DNA of 50,241 nt from Lactobacillus sp. Lineage in GTDB: Bacteria > Bacillota > Bacilli > Lactobacillales > Lactobacillaceae. The translations under genes and the position numbers were made by a program. Below, one piece after another: positions 9,278 through 18,211 of this stretch. Positions within the stretch are counted from its first letter, which is position 1. Each line of letters opens with the position of its first letter. Where the stretch lies: the NCBI RefSeq assembly GCF_014803895.1, contig NZ_JAAVAU010000030.1:1-50241 (forward strand), written 5' to 3'. The notes under the pieces are model-generated. The model did no database searches. It saw nothing but the letters and a program-made list of their open reading frames with translations, and had not been told where the DNA came from.

Positions 9278-10612
9278 ATGTCTGCAAAATGGAAAAAGAC
9301 CGGAAAAACAACCGGCGAATTAACTTTTGAAATTTCACAAGATCAAGTAAAAAAAGCTTTAGACCAAGCTTTTAAACGTGTAAAGAAGAATTTACGTGTT
9401 CCTGGATTCCGTAAGGGTCATGTGTCACGTATTATTTTTGATCAATACTATGGTGAAGAAGCCCTTTATGAAGATGCATTAAACATTGTTTTACCAGAAG
9501 CTTATAGTGCAGCTGTTAAGGAAACTGGTATTGATCCAGTTGGTCAACCACAAATTGTTCCTGAATCCATGGATGCAGGTAAAGATTGGGTTATGAAAGC
9601 TACTGTTAGCGTTAAGCCTGAAGTTAAATTAGGTGATTACAAGGGCGTTGAAGTTCCTAAACAAAGTACTCGTGTCTTAGTAAAGGACGTTGATGCTGAA
9701 TTAGACAAACGTCGCCAACAAAACGCTGAGTTAGTTTTGAAGGACAGTAAGTCTGCTAAGGGTGATACTGTAACCATTGATTACAAGGGTACTATTGATG
9801 ATAAGCCATTTGATGGTGGTAGTGCACAAAACTACTCCTTAGAATTAGGTTCTGGTACTTTCATTCCTGGTTTTGAAGACCAACTTATTGGTCACAAGGC
9901 TGGCGATGATGTTGACGTTGTTGTAACCTTCCCAAAAGATTACGGTGCTGAAGATTTAGCTGGTAAGGAAGCTCACTTTGCTACTAAGATTCACGAAGTT
10001 AAGTCAAAGGAATTACCTAAGCTAGATGATGAATTCGCTAAGGATGTTGATGATACTGTTGAATCACTTGACGAATTAAAGGATAAGATTAAGAAAGACT
10101 TGAAGAAGCAAAAGGAAGACAGCGCTAAGGACGCAATTCAAGATGCTGCTATTCGCGGTGCAGTTGCAAACGCTGAAATTGAAGAAATTCCAGATGCAAT
10201 GATTCAAGATGACATTAATACTCAAATGAATCAATACTTAGGTAATATGCAACGTCAAGGTATTGATCCACAAACTTACTTCAAATTAACTGGTACTACT
10301 GAAGCTCAATTGCGTGAACAATTAGCTAAAGATGCAGCTGAACGTGTTAAGACTAACCTTGTTTTGGAAGCTATCGTTGCTGCAGAAAAACTTGATGCAA
10401 CTGAAGAAGAAATTGAACAAGAAATTAAGGATTTAGCACATGACTATAACATGGATGAAAAAGTTGTACGTCGTACTTTAACTGATGATATGCTTAAGCA
10501 TGATATAGCTGTAAGAAAGGCAATTGATTTAGTTACTGATAAAGCTAAGCAAGTTCCTAAGAAGAGAAAGACTTCAACTAAAAAGGCTTCAACTAAGAAA
10601 GAAGATAAATAA
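9278..10612 (+). CDS. tig: Trigger factor (ribosome-associated chaperone, PPIase)
   Basis: Binds nascent chains at the ribosome exit tunnel and catalyses prolyl isomerisation. The N-terminal ribosome-binding domain carries [11 protein letters not shown] (a variant of the GFRxGxxP signature), the FKBP-type PPIase domain is at about 160-245 ([20 protein letters not shown]), and the C-terminal chaperone domain follows, ending in a Lys/Thr-rich tail. I chose ATG 9278 because CGGAGGT precedes it; the frame is open 15 codons further from a TTG. 444 aa is normal. tig-clpX-engB is a standard order, with a terminator between tig and clpX. Confidence 0.95.
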   Translation: MSAKWKKTGKTTGELTFEISQDQVKKALDQAFKRVKKNLRVPGFRKGHVSRIIFDQYYGEEALYEDALNIVLPEAYSAAVKETGIDPVGQPQIVPESMDAGKDWVMKATVSVKPEVKLGDYKGVEVPKQSTRVLVKDVDAELDKRRQQNAELVLKDSKSAKGDTVTIDYKGTIDDKPFDGGSAQNYSLELGSGTFIPGFEDQLIGHKAGDDVDVVVTFPKDYGAEDLAGKEAHFATKIHEVKSKELPKLDDEFAKDVDDTVESLDELKDKIKKDLKKQKEDSAKDAIQDAAIRGAVANAEIEEIPDAMIQDDINTQMNQYLGNMQRQGIDPQTYFKLTGTTEAQLREQLAKDAAERVKTNLVLEAIVAAEKLDATEEEIEQEIKDLAHDYNMDEKVVRRTLTDDMLKHDIAVRKAIDLVTDKAKQVPKKRKTSTKKASTKKEDK

Positions 10613-10640
10613 TTAATTCTTCGAAGAATCGAAGTTAAAT

Positions 10641-10669
10641 AAAAGGGCGGCTCAATAGTCGCCCTTTTA
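10641..10669 (+). terminator. Terminator of tig
   Basis: AAAAGGGCG / CGCCCTTTT stem with a 10-nt loop. Confidence 0.85.
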
Positions 10670-10700
10670 TAATGAAAAATTAAAGCTTGAAGTCTATTTT

Positions 10701-10729
10701 TTTACCTTATTGTGAAAAAATGATAAACT
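10701..10729 (+). promoter_or_regulatory. Probable promoter of clpX
   Basis: TTTACC (10701-10706), 17-bp spacer, TAAACT (10724-10729). No CIRCE or CtsR-type operator was seen. Confidence 0.4.
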
Positions 10730-10767
10730 ATCTTTTAGTTAGTTGAGTAAGAAAGGGGTCATATAAT

Positions 10768-12021
10768 TTGACTAATGATGTCACTCAACCGGAAGAAGTA
10801 AGATGTTCTTTTTGCGGTAAATCACAATCACAAGTAAGAAAAATTGTAGCGGGAAATGGAGTATATATTTGTAATGAATGTATTGAAGTTTCTCAAAAAA
10901 TTATTGATGATGAATTACGTGCGGATTCTTTAAAAGAAACTAAAGCTCTTCCTAAGCCAATGGAAATTAAGGAAAAATTGGATGAATATGTAATTGGGCA
11001 AGACCGGGCTAAGCGTGTGTTATCAGTTGCTGTTTATAATCACTATAAACGAATTAGCCAAATGGATATCGATGATGGAACTGAATTACAAAAGTCTAAT
11101 ATTGCTTTAATTGGACCTACTGGATCTGGTAAAACATATCTTGCGCAGACTTTGGCACGTATTTTAAATGTACCATTTGCAATTGCTGATGCAACCACTT
11201 TAACCGAAGCGGGTTATGTTGGTGAAGATGTAGAAAATATTTTGCTTAAATTGTTGCAAAATGCAGATTACGACCTTGAACGTGCTCAAAGAGGGATTAT
11301 CTATATTGATGAAATTGATAAAATTTCAAAGAAGGCAGAGAATGTCTCAATTACACGTGATGTATCAGGTGAAGGTGTTCAACAATCACTTTTAAAAATC
11401 TTAGAAGGTACTATTGCATCAGTTCCTCCACAAGGTGGGAGAAAACATCCGCAACAACAAATGATTAGAATGGATACTTCTAATATTTTATTTATTGTTG
11501 GTGGGGCCTTTGATGGTATTGAAAATATAGTTAAGAATCGCTTGGGTAAAAAGACTATTGGTTTTGGTGCTGAAAATGAAATGAATCAAGTTGATTCTAG
11601 TGAATGGCAAAAATATCTCACTACTGGAGATTTAGTTAAATTTGGATTAATTCCTGAATTTATTGGACGTATTCCTATTATCTCTACTTTGGATAAACTT
11701 GATTCAGAATCTTTGATAAGAATTTTGACTGAACCAAAAAATGCATTGATTAAGCAATATAAGCGTTTGATGGGCTTGGATGGTGTTAATTTAGAATTCA
11801 CTGAAGATGCTTTAGAAGCTATTGCAGATTTAGCTTTAAGTCGTCATATGGGAGCAAGGGGCTTACGATCAATTATCGAAAATTCAATGATGGATATCAT
11901 GTATAAGGCTCCTAGTGATGATACAATTGATACAGTAATCATTACTAAAGATGTAATCCTTGATCACGCGGAACCCAAAGTTACCTATAAAAAAGATCTT
12001 GAAGAACAGGCGGCAAAATAA
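10768..12021 (+). CDS. clpX: ClpX, ATP-dependent unfoldase of ClpXP
   Basis: AAA+ unfoldase that feeds substrates to ClpP. N-terminal C4 zinc-binding domain ([11 protein letters not shown] ... CNEC), Walker A GPTGSGKT, Walker [10 protein letters not shown], the ClpP-docking IGF loop (KKTIGFGAE) and sensor-2 [11 protein letters not shown] are all present; 417 aa is normal. The start is TTG 10768, placed 9 nt after AAAGGGG; the nearby ATGs are out of frame. The stop overlaps engB's ATG (TAATG), so the two are coupled. Confidence 0.97.
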   Translation: MTNDVTQPEEVRCSFCGKSQSQVRKIVAGNGVYICNECIEVSQKIIDDELRADSLKETKALPKPMEIKEKLDEYVIGQDRAKRVLSVAVYNHYKRISQMDIDDGTELQKSNIALIGPTGSGKTYLAQTLARILNVPFAIADATTLTEAGYVGEDVENILLKLLQNADYDLERAQRGIIYIDEIDKISKKAENVSITRDVSGEGVQQSLLKILEGTIASVPPQGGRKHPQQQMIRMDTSNILFIVGGAFDGIENIVKNRLGKKTIGFGAENEMNQVDSSEWQKYLTTGDLVKFGLIPEFIGRIPIISTLDKLDSESLIRILTEPKNALIKQYKRLMGLDGVNLEFTEDALEAIADLALSRHMGARGLRSIIENSMMDIMYKAPSDDTIDTVIITKDVILDHAEPKVTYKKDLEEQAAK

Positions 12022-12611
12022 TGAAAGTTACAGATAGTGAATTTATTATTAGCGCAGTTTCTGAGAAGCAGTATCCAGATGATGATTTACCAGAGTTTGC
12101 ATTAGCTGGTCGCTCGAATGTAGGTAAATCAAGCTTAATTAATACTATTGTTAATCGTAGAAAGCTTGCTAGAACTTCACAACAGCCTGGTAAAACACAA
12201 ACTTTGAATTTTTATAAAGTAAACAATGAACTTTATTTGGTTGATGTTCCAGGTTATGGCTATGCTAAAGTTTCTAAAAAGCAACGTGAAAAATTTGGTG
12301 AAATGATTCAAGATTATCTTGAATTACGCGCAGATCTTAAAGGATTAGTTCTTTTAGTGGATGCTCGTCATGATCCGACTAAAGATGATATTAGCATGTT
12401 TGAGTATGCTCAATATTTAGATATTCCAATCTTAGTTGTTGCAACTAAGATGGATAAGCTTAAAAAGATGGAAGCAAGTCAAATTAAACAAAAAATTGGT
12501 AAGAGCTTAGATTTAGAAAAAGAAAATGTCTCATTTTTACCATTTTCTAGTGTAGATAAACTTAATGTAGATAAATTCTGGGAGTGGGTAGAAACTCACG
12601 AAAAGGATTAG
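12021..12611 (+). CDS. engB: Ribosome biogenesis GTP-binding protein EngB/YsxC
   Basis: GTPase for 50S subunit assembly. 196 aa with G1 GRSNVGKSS, G3 DVPGYGYAKV, G4 ATKMDK and the C-terminal SSVDKLNVDKFWEWV region. Downstream of and overlapping clpX, as in many Firmicutes. A long hairpin terminator follows. Confidence 0.96.
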   Translation: MKVTDSEFIISAVSEKQYPDDDLPEFALAGRSNVGKSSLINTIVNRRKLARTSQQPGKTQTLNFYKVNNELYLVDVPGYGYAKVSKKQREKFGEMIQDYLELRADLKGLVLLVDARHDPTKDDISMFEYAQYLDIPILVVATKMDKLKKMEASQIKQKIGKSLDLEKENVSFLPFSSVDKLNVDKFWEWVETHEKD

Positions 12612-12614
12612 CAG

Positions 12615-12668
12615 AAAAATACTGTTTAACTTTAGATTTATTCATCTAAGATTATGCAGTATTTTTTT
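12615..12668 (+). terminator. Terminator after engB
   Basis: Outer stem AAAAATACTG / CAGTATTTTT with an inner TTAGAT/ATCTAA hairpin, followed by a T-run. Confidence 0.8.
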
Positions 12669-12732
12669 GTTTGCTCTTAAGAAATATAATAAAACCAAGT
12701 ATAATTAAAAATAGGTAGAAAAGAGGGAGTAT

Positions 12733-13251
12733 ATGACGCAAGTATGGCCGATATTTTTAGGCTTACTAATTATTTTAGGTATTATTACCTTGTTTAAGGA
12801 TAAAAATCATTTTTATTTTATAAAAGCCCTAATTTTATTTGCGGGTTTATTAATTATGAGTACAATAAATTTTCTGATTTTCTTTGTATTAGCATTTTTA
12901 TTTATTCATACAGATAAGAGTTTGCAGTTAGGAAATTTATTTATTTTATTAGGAATTTTAGTAGTTATTTCGGGAATTTTGCTTTATTGGGGATTGAAGG
13001 CCTTTAATCACTTTTTCCCACTTTCCACAACTACTTTAACATTGATTGAATATTATATTCAGTGGACTTTAATTTATGTTACAGTCTATCAAGCAATTTT
13101 TTCCAATATTAAGAAGATAACCAAGGTGGCGCACTATATTACTGTGGGAAATTTTTTAGATCCAAATTTGTTTGTGGTGATAGTCCTGCCTTCATTTATA
13201 TCTGCTTGGATTGGATTAATTTTATTAAAAAAACATATTCATGCAATTTAG
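12733..13251 (+). CDS. Small polytopic membrane protein, unknown function
   Basis: 172 aa with about five hydrophobic segments (for example PIFLGLLIILGIITLF, FLIFFVLAFLFI, FILLGILVVISGILLYW, a final VVIVLPSFISAWIGLILL) and little soluble sequence. It recalls small Firmicutes membrane proteins annotated SA1002-like, but I cannot confirm that. RBS AGAGGGAG precedes ATG. The next gene starts 15 bp downstream, so the pair is likely one transcript. Confidence 0.75.
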   Translation: MTQVWPIFLGLLIILGIITLFKDKNHFYFIKALILFAGLLIMSTINFLIFFVLAFLFIHTDKSLQLGNLFILLGILVVISGILLYWGLKAFNHFFPLSTTTLTLIEYYIQWTLIYVTVYQAIFSNIKKITKVAHYITVGNFLDPNLFVVIVLPSFISAWIGLILLKKHIHAI

Positions 13252-13266
13252 GGGCGAGTAAATTAA

Positions 13267-14025
13267 ATGTTAAGAAAATTAAATAGTTGGGTTATCAAAG
13301 TAATTGCTGTAGTTGGTGTACTGATTGCCGGTTTATTAACTATTAACGGAACAGTTACTATGTCCTCTTCTACATCTGGTCTAGTAAATTCGGTTTTAAA
13401 TAAAGCTGCTGCACAGTCGGGAAATAGTAATGTTGAAACTGGTGTACAATTATTTCAAGCACTTGGTTTAGATAATGCTGTCTTAAACCAATTACCAAAG
13501 AAAATTGAAATAAAGACTTCCTTGAGTAGTTTTAATGATACTACAAAATCTTTTCAACAAACGGGGCAGATTGAGACTAGTGACTTAGGGTTAAAAAATA
13601 ATACTGACCAAGAAAAAACGATTAATGATTTATTGATAAAGTTAATTAATAATCAATTAGCCCAGAATAAAAAACAAATAAGTCAATATGCTCAATACTA
13701 TCGAATGGCTTATTATGCTATTTTACTGCTGTATATTGTTACTATTATTCTAATTTTAACTAATAGTCGTGGAGCCATTATTCCCTTGCTAATTGCATCT
13801 GTAGGTTCCTATGAGTTACTACAATCTGGTTCTATACAAGCAATGGATATTTTGCACCAATCAATTTATTCTGGCATCAAAATCACTTTAGGTGGAGAAT
13901 TTATAACTAGTATAACTATTGCAATTATTATTTCTATTTTATGGTTATTTTTAGCAAAAATTGGTAAAAAGAAAAAGACTAAGATTCAACCATCATCTAA
14001 GAAGAAATATAAGCATGCTGCCTAA
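13267..14025 (+). CDS. Membrane protein with extracellular segment, unknown function
   Basis: 252 aa. A hydrophobic N-terminal segment (VIAVVGVLIAGLLTING) is followed by a ~110-residue polar region rich in Ser/Asn/Gln that is probably outside the cell. Two or three C-terminal membrane segments and a basic tail (GKKKKTKIQPSSKKK) end the protein. No family recognised. Follows the small membrane gene by 15 bp and precedes the phosphatase gene by under 40 bp. Confidence 0.7.
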   Translation: MLRKLNSWVIKVIAVVGVLIAGLLTINGTVTMSSSTSGLVNSVLNKAAAQSGNSNVETGVQLFQALGLDNAVLNQLPKKIEIKTSLSSFNDTTKSFQQTGQIETSDLGLKNNTDQEKTINDLLIKLINNQLAQNKKQISQYAQYYRMAYYAILLLYIVTIILILTNSRGAIIPLLIASVGSYELLQSGSIQAMDILHQSIYSGIKITLGGEFITSITIAIIISILWLFLAKIGKKKKTKIQPSSKKKYKHAA

Positions 14026-14063
14026 GGGTAACTAATTATAGATAGAAAGTTTAGAGGTAAATA

Positions 14064-14522
14064 ATGACTAAAAATATTATTTTTGTCTGTCATGGAAATA
14101 TTTGTCGGTCGCCAATGGCAGAATTTATTATGAAGGATATTGTAAATAAGGCTGCTAAGGGAGACCAATATAAAATTGACTCTGCTGCTGCAACTCAGGA
14201 TGCAATTGGGCATAATATTGATTCTCGTGCACAACGTGTCCTTAATGAGCATAATATTCCTTTTTCTAATCACTTTGCTCGGCAACTTACCCGTGAAGAT
14301 TATCAAAAATATGATTATTTAATTGCGCTAGATGAAGAAAACTTTTTTGATATTAATCGTATTTGTGGTGGGGATTTAGAACATAAGGAATATAAGTTAC
14401 TTAATTTTGCTGGATCTTATGATGATGTAGATGATCCATGGTATACTGGTGATTTTGAGAAAGCATATCAAGATATTTATCGAGGATGCCAAGCATTATT
14501 TGAAAAGATTGAAAAACAGTAG
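14064..14522 (+). CDS. Low-molecular-weight protein-tyrosine phosphatase
   Basis: 152 aa cytoplasmic phosphatase. The catalytic P-loop CHGNICRS starts at C9 (Cys nucleophile, Arg15), and the acid loop DDVDDPWYTGDF carries the general-acid Asp. Both are intact and length is normal. Physiological substrate unknown; in Firmicutes such enzymes often counter BY-kinases, none of which is in the window. Last gene of the run before a strong terminator. Confidence 0.93.
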   Translation: MTKNIIFVCHGNICRSPMAEFIMKDIVNKAAKGDQYKIDSAAATQDAIGHNIDSRAQRVLNEHNIPFSNHFARQLTREDYQKYDYLIALDEENFFDINRICGGDLEHKEYKLLNFAGSYDDVDDPWYTGDFEKAYQDIYRGCQALFEKIEKQ

Positions 14523-14535
14523 GTTTAATTGATTT

Positions 14536-14567
14536 AAAAAAGCATCCCAGTAAAGGGATGCTTTTTT
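14536..14567. terminator. Bidirectional terminator between phosphatase and C39-like peptidase genes
   Basis: AAAAAAGCATCCC-AGTAAA-GGGATGCTTTTTT; serves convergent genes. Confidence 0.9.
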
Positions 14568-15276
14568 ATTGTATGTATATAGATTGTTTTCCTTGCTGAT
14601 TATAGCTCGCCTCTAGATTATTCCAGCTAATTTTTTTGTTTTTTGTGCCAAAGGGATCGTTAACATATACAAGTTTCTTTTTCTTATTATAACCAGTGAT
14701 TACACAAGCATGTGAAGAAGGAGTTACGTTAACTTTACCTTCATTTGTCTGCCAAGTCTGCATATCAGATACTTTATTAAATTTAGTAGTTGTAATAATT
14801 AAAACCGGATGCCCCTTTGAAACTAATTTCATTACTTGTAAGAAGCTATGTCCTGTATAATTTCTAACTTTCTTAGTATATTTTCTAGCGACATTGTATA
14901 ATGGTTTGTTATAAACACACCAGCCAGCATTAGCAATATTCATATATCCTACAAAACCTTCATTAGGATTACCACGATATTTTCCATTATTAGTAAATGA
15001 ATCAACATGTGCAATTTCACTAGCAAGTTTGTCCTTATTGGTCTTATAACCATAATAATTAAGAAGCATAGAAAGAGACGTGACTTCACAGCCATTTGGA
15101 AGGTCAGGGTATTGATTTTCGAGTGGAACATTTAATTCTTGCTGTGGTCTTAAAGTTAACCAATCCCAGTTACTTGCTAATTTTTGAATACTAAAGAATG
15201 CTAAGATAATAAAAATTAATAATATTAATAAACTTTCAATCAGATGTTTTTTTAAAAATTGTTTTTTATTTTCCAT
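14566..15276 (-). CDS. C39-like papain-fold peptidase, membrane anchored
   Basis: 236 aa. N-terminal membrane anchor (SLLILLIFIILAFFSI, about 15-31) followed by an extracellular C39-like (Peptidase_C39_2) domain. Putative catalytic residues are C63 in NGCEVTSLSM, H189 in SHACVITGY and N206/D207 in YVNDPFG. It lacks the ABC transporter domains of bacteriocin-processing C39 proteins, so a role in processing a surface or secreted substrate is more likely, but the substrate is unknown. Divergent from asparaginase. Confidence 0.85.
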   Translation of the reverse strand: MENKKQFLKKHLIESLLILLIFIILAFFSIQKLASNWDWLTLRPQQELNVPLENQYPDLPNGCEVTSLSMLLNYYGYKTNKDKLASEIAHVDSFTNNGKYRGNPNEGFVGYMNIANAGWCVYNKPLYNVARKYTKKVRNYTGHSFLQVMKLVSKGHPVLIITTTKFNKVSDMQTWQTNEGKVNVTPSSHACVITGYNKKKKLVYVNDPFGTKNKKISWNNLEASYNQQGKQSIYIQ

Positions 15277-15335
15277 AGTTAATATTTAACCATATTTTTG
15301 TATAATTGAGAAAAAACATAAATTGGAGAATGATT

Positions 15336-16337
15336 ATGAGTAGAAAAAAGATACTTTTATTATCTACTGGTGGTACAATTGCTTCAGTAGTTTCTGAGGA
15401 TGGTTTAGTTCCTAAACAATCAGGGGAAGAATTAATTCAGTTACTTGGTGATTTACCTTATGATATTGATGTAAAAGATATTTTACAGTTAGATTCATCA
15501 AATATTCAACCAGAGGAATGGCAAATTATTGCTAAAAATATTTATAAATATCGCAATGACTATGATGGAATTGTGTTATCTCATGGAACCGATACAATGG
15601 CTTACACAGCTTCAATGTTGTCTTTTATGATTCAAGATTTGAATTTACCAGTAGTTTTAACTGGGAGTCAGGTTCCTATCAATGTTATGTGGAGTGATGC
15701 ACCAGATAATTTACGTTTAGCTTTAGCAGCTTCAATTCGTTGTAAGCCAGGTGTTTATTTAGCTTTTGATAGAAAAGTAATGCTTGGCTGTCGAAGTGTG
15801 AAGGTACGGACTATTAATTTTAATGCTTTTGAAAGTGTAAATGTTCCACCTGTTGCAACCGTAACCTCTGATGGGCTAGTTTTTAATAAAGATTTATCAT
15901 ATATTCCGCAAAGTAATTTAGCATGTAAATTAAATACAGATATTAATACTAACGTTTCGTTGGTTAAATTATTTCCTGGTTTTGATACTAAGTTGTTATT
16001 TGCATTAGCTGATAGTGGATGTAAGGGTATTGTAATTGAGGCTTATGGTTTAGGAGGTATGACAAATATTAGAAGGAACATGGTTGCAGCGGTAGGAGAA
16101 TTGATCAAGCGTGGTATTCCCGTAATTGCTAGCAGTCAATGTCTATATGAAAGAAGTGATTTGACAAAGTATGAAGTAGGACGGAGAGCCTTACTTGAAG
16201 GTGCTATTAGTGCCCGTGATATGACTTCAGAAAGTGCAATTACTAAGTTAATGTGGGGGTTAGGTCAGGGGATGGATATTCGTCAAATTACTAAATTTTT
16301 TGATACTAATATTGTTGGTGAAGTTACTTTAGAATAA
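15336..16337 (+). CDS. L-asparaginase
   Basis: Hydrolyses asparagine to aspartate and ammonia. LLLSTGGTIASV near the N-terminus carries the first catalytic Thr, and SHGTDTMAYTASMLSF the second Thr-Asp pair. Without a signal peptide and at 333 aa it resembles the cytoplasmic type I (AnsA) enzymes. I chose ATG 15336 because TTGGAGA lies just before; ATG 15330 and TTG 15306 are in frame but badly placed. TATAAT at 15301-15306 is a likely -10. Confidence 0.92.
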   Translation: MSRKKILLLSTGGTIASVVSEDGLVPKQSGEELIQLLGDLPYDIDVKDILQLDSSNIQPEEWQIIAKNIYKYRNDYDGIVLSHGTDTMAYTASMLSFMIQDLNLPVVLTGSQVPINVMWSDAPDNLRLALAASIRCKPGVYLAFDRKVMLGCRSVKVRTINFNAFESVNVPPVATVTSDGLVFNKDLSYIPQSNLACKLNTDINTNVSLVKLFPGFDTKLLFALADSGCKGIVIEAYGLGGMTNIRRNMVAAVGELIKRGIPVIASSQCLYERSDLTKYEVGRRALLEGAISARDMTSESAITKLMWGLGQGMDIRQITKFFDTNIVGEVTLE

Positions 16338-16367
16338 AAACAGGATTCCAGTTGGAATCCTGTTTTT
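16336..16367. terminator. Bidirectional terminator after asparaginase
   Basis: AAAAACAGGATTCC-AGTT-GGAATCCTGTTTTT; serves the convergent asparaginase and DUF2798 genes. Confidence 0.9.
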
Positions 16368-16368
16368 A

Positions 16369-16863
16369 TTAATTTTTTGTTGTTTTTTTATCAATTTTAG
16401 TATGAATTAAGAATAAAATTTTTCTAGCAATTGGTTGAGCAATTAATGTTTCAATTACTAAAGCTATCCCAAAATTTCGTGGCCAAATGATGAAAAATTT
16501 ATGTAGAGTTTCTACAGGTAAGTGTTTTTGACCAATCCAGCTACCAAGAATAGTCATTAAAGCAGAAATAATAATTACATTACAGAGAATATTAATAGTA
16601 ATTTGAGTATTAAAACTATCATTTTTATCGGTAATTTTTTCTTGCAAATAAGTTGCTGGTTTTTCTGCAATTAAAACGGTGATAACTACTGCCACCCAAA
16701 TAAAAGGTAAGACTGGTAACACACTTAAGTAATTATTCCAGCTGAAGCCTATCTCACACATAGAAATAATAGGACCGATAATATTAACCGAGATTAAAGA
16801 TACGATTAGCATAAAAAGTAATTTTTCTTTTAAATTTCGGGGTAATTTCATATAAAAATCCAT
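16369..16863 (-). CDS. DUF2798-type membrane protein
   Basis: 164 aa with four hydrophobic segments arranged as two similar halves. Each half contains a segment like LMLIVSLISVNIIGPIIS or ITINILCNVIIISALMTILGS and ends in an ALVIETLIAQPIARKI-like helix, the typical DUF2798 duplication. Function unknown. Alone on the reverse strand, separated from lysR by that gene's terminator. Confidence 0.75.
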   Translation of the reverse strand: MDFYMKLPRNLKEKLLFMLIVSLISVNIIGPIISMCEIGFSWNNYLSVLPVLPFIWVAVVITVLIAEKPATYLQEKITDKNDSFNTQITINILCNVIIISALMTILGSWIGQKHLPVETLHKFFIIWPRNFGIALVIETLIAQPIARKILFLIHTKIDKKTTKN

Positions 16864-16891
16864 AAGGTATATCTTTCTCCTTAATTTTTAG

Positions 16892-16936
16892 CAAACAAAA
16901 ATGGCTCAGCAAAATATGGGTGTTTTGCTGAACCAT
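16892..16936 (-). terminator. Terminator of the LysR gene
   Basis: On the reverse strand ATGGTTCAGCAAAA pairs with TTTTGCTGAGCCAT (8-nt loop), followed by TTTTTGTTT. Confidence 0.8.
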
Positions 16937-17004
16937 TATACGCGAAAACTTTTAATAATTAGTATATCAAGTCTAACATATATTTATAACAATTTCATGC
17001 GATT

Positions 17005-17883
17005 TTAGTTAACTTTTTTAAATAAAAGTTGTATAAATTTTTGAGCTGCTGGTGAAAGATATGTATTCTTTTTCCATGCTGCAATATGTCCTGCTTGAGT
17101 GAAGGGCTTGAAAGGAATAAAAGTTAAATCGTGAGTATTGTAGATATCTAATATCCCTTTAATACTTATCATTGAAAAAATTCCATCTTTTACTAGCAAT
17201 AGAGTATTTCCTGCTAAGTTATGAGTTGATCGTAAGTCTAATTTGTTAGCATCGAGTTTTAATACATCAATTAATTCATTACGCACAATATTACGTTTAG
17301 AAATAGCAAGTGGTATGCGGTAAAGATCATCGGCAGTAACATAATCTTTTTTAGCGAGGTAACTGTTGGTTTTAACGATTAATCCCCACTGGTCTTTAAT
17401 AGAAAGTTGAAGATGATGATATTTAGCCGTTTCAATTGGTTCAATGAGAATAATTAAATCTAAGAAACCTTGATCAAGTTTTTCTTTTAAATCATTTCCA
17501 TTACCAGTATAAATATCAAATTTTACATTGAGATATTTTTCTTGCATCTTTTTTACCATTTTCATGGCAAAGTAAGATACTGAGCTTTCAACACATCCTA
17601 GTCGAATTGTTCCAGATAAATCATTAGTTTGATTTTGTAATTCAGATTGAGTTTGTGACATAAAATTAAGAATCATCTGTGCGCGTTGTTGAAATAAGGC
17701 ACCAGCTTTGGTTAGAATTAACCGATGGTTAGTGCGATCAAAAAGATCAACGCCTATTTCTTTTTCTAATTCATTTATTTGACGAGATAAGGTGGGTTGG
17801 GTAATGTGAAGTTGTTCGGCGGCTTTAGTAACGTTGCCTAAGTTTGCCACAGTAATAAAATATTTGAGTACTCGAGTTTCCAT
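17005..17883 (-). CDS. LysR-family transcriptional regulator
   Basis: 292 aa. N-terminal winged HTH (METRVLKYFITVANLGNVTK, AAEQLHITQPTLSRQI) followed by an effector-binding domain (TIRLGCVESSVSYFAM onward). Typical length; effector unknown. It is transcribed away from cas3 across a 328-bp gap, the arrangement in which LTTRs often control the divergent gene. LeuO, another LysR-family member, is a known regulator of enterobacterial type I-E cas genes, but this protein is not LeuO by any feature I can see. A link to CRISPR is inference from position only. Confidence 0.9.
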   Translation of the reverse strand: METRVLKYFITVANLGNVTKAAEQLHITQPTLSRQINELEKEIGVDLFDRTNHRLILTKAGALFQQRAQMILNFMSQTQSELQNQTNDLSGTIRLGCVESSVSYFAMKMVKKMQEKYLNVKFDIYTGNGNDLKEKLDQGFLDLIILIEPIETAKYHHLQLSIKDQWGLIVKTNSYLAKKDYVTADDLYRIPLAISKRNIVRNELIDVLKLDANKLDLRSTHNLAGNTLLLVKDGIFSMISIKGILDIYNTHDLTFIPFKPFTQAGHIAAWKKNTYLSPAAQKFIQLLFKKVN

Positions 17884-18211
17884 AAAAATACCTCTACTTA
17901 TACAAGTTAAGCATTAAAAATAAATTGATATAAGTATTTTACATTAAATTAGTTCGTCAGCACAATTATGGAACTAAAGTGATCGTGTGGTAAGCTTATA
18001 GATATACTACAGAATAGAGGAAAAATAAAAAGTAGAAAGAAAATGTTGGTAAAAAATATTGTAACAGTAAGATATTAGTGTGGTTGTACAGTATCTGTAC
18101 TATGGCTTTTTATTTATCAAAAAATTATAGAATAAAAGCGTAAATATTAATAGATACTTGAAAATACTAATTTCTAAATAATTTTGTTATAAGTGTATAA
18201 GGAGAATTAGG
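17884..18211. promoter_or_regulatory. Divergent lysR-cas3 intergenic region with two inverted repeats
   Basis: 328 bp without a gene. TACTTATA (17895-17902) and TATAAGTA (17929-17936) form an 8-bp inverted repeat with a 26-nt centre just upstream of lysR, suited to LysR-type autoregulation. GTACAG-TAT-CTGTAC (18086-18100) is a compact perfect dyad followed by CTTTTTATTT, so it could be an operator or a weak terminator. I found no convincing -35/-10 pair for cas3 (TTGAAA at 18158 has no properly spaced -10). The cas3 RBS AAGGAGAA is strong. Confidence 0.5.

Noticed and set aside
14566..15276. Bacteriocin ABC exporter with C39 domain
   Set aside because: Only a membrane anchor and a peptidase domain are present; no ABC membrane or ATPase domains.
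18164..18186. A second match of the pseudo-spacer upstream of cas3 (shared ATTTCTAAA)
   Set aside because: Only about 11 of 20 bases match, and they lie in the PAM-distal half; the seed does not match, so Cascade should not bind.
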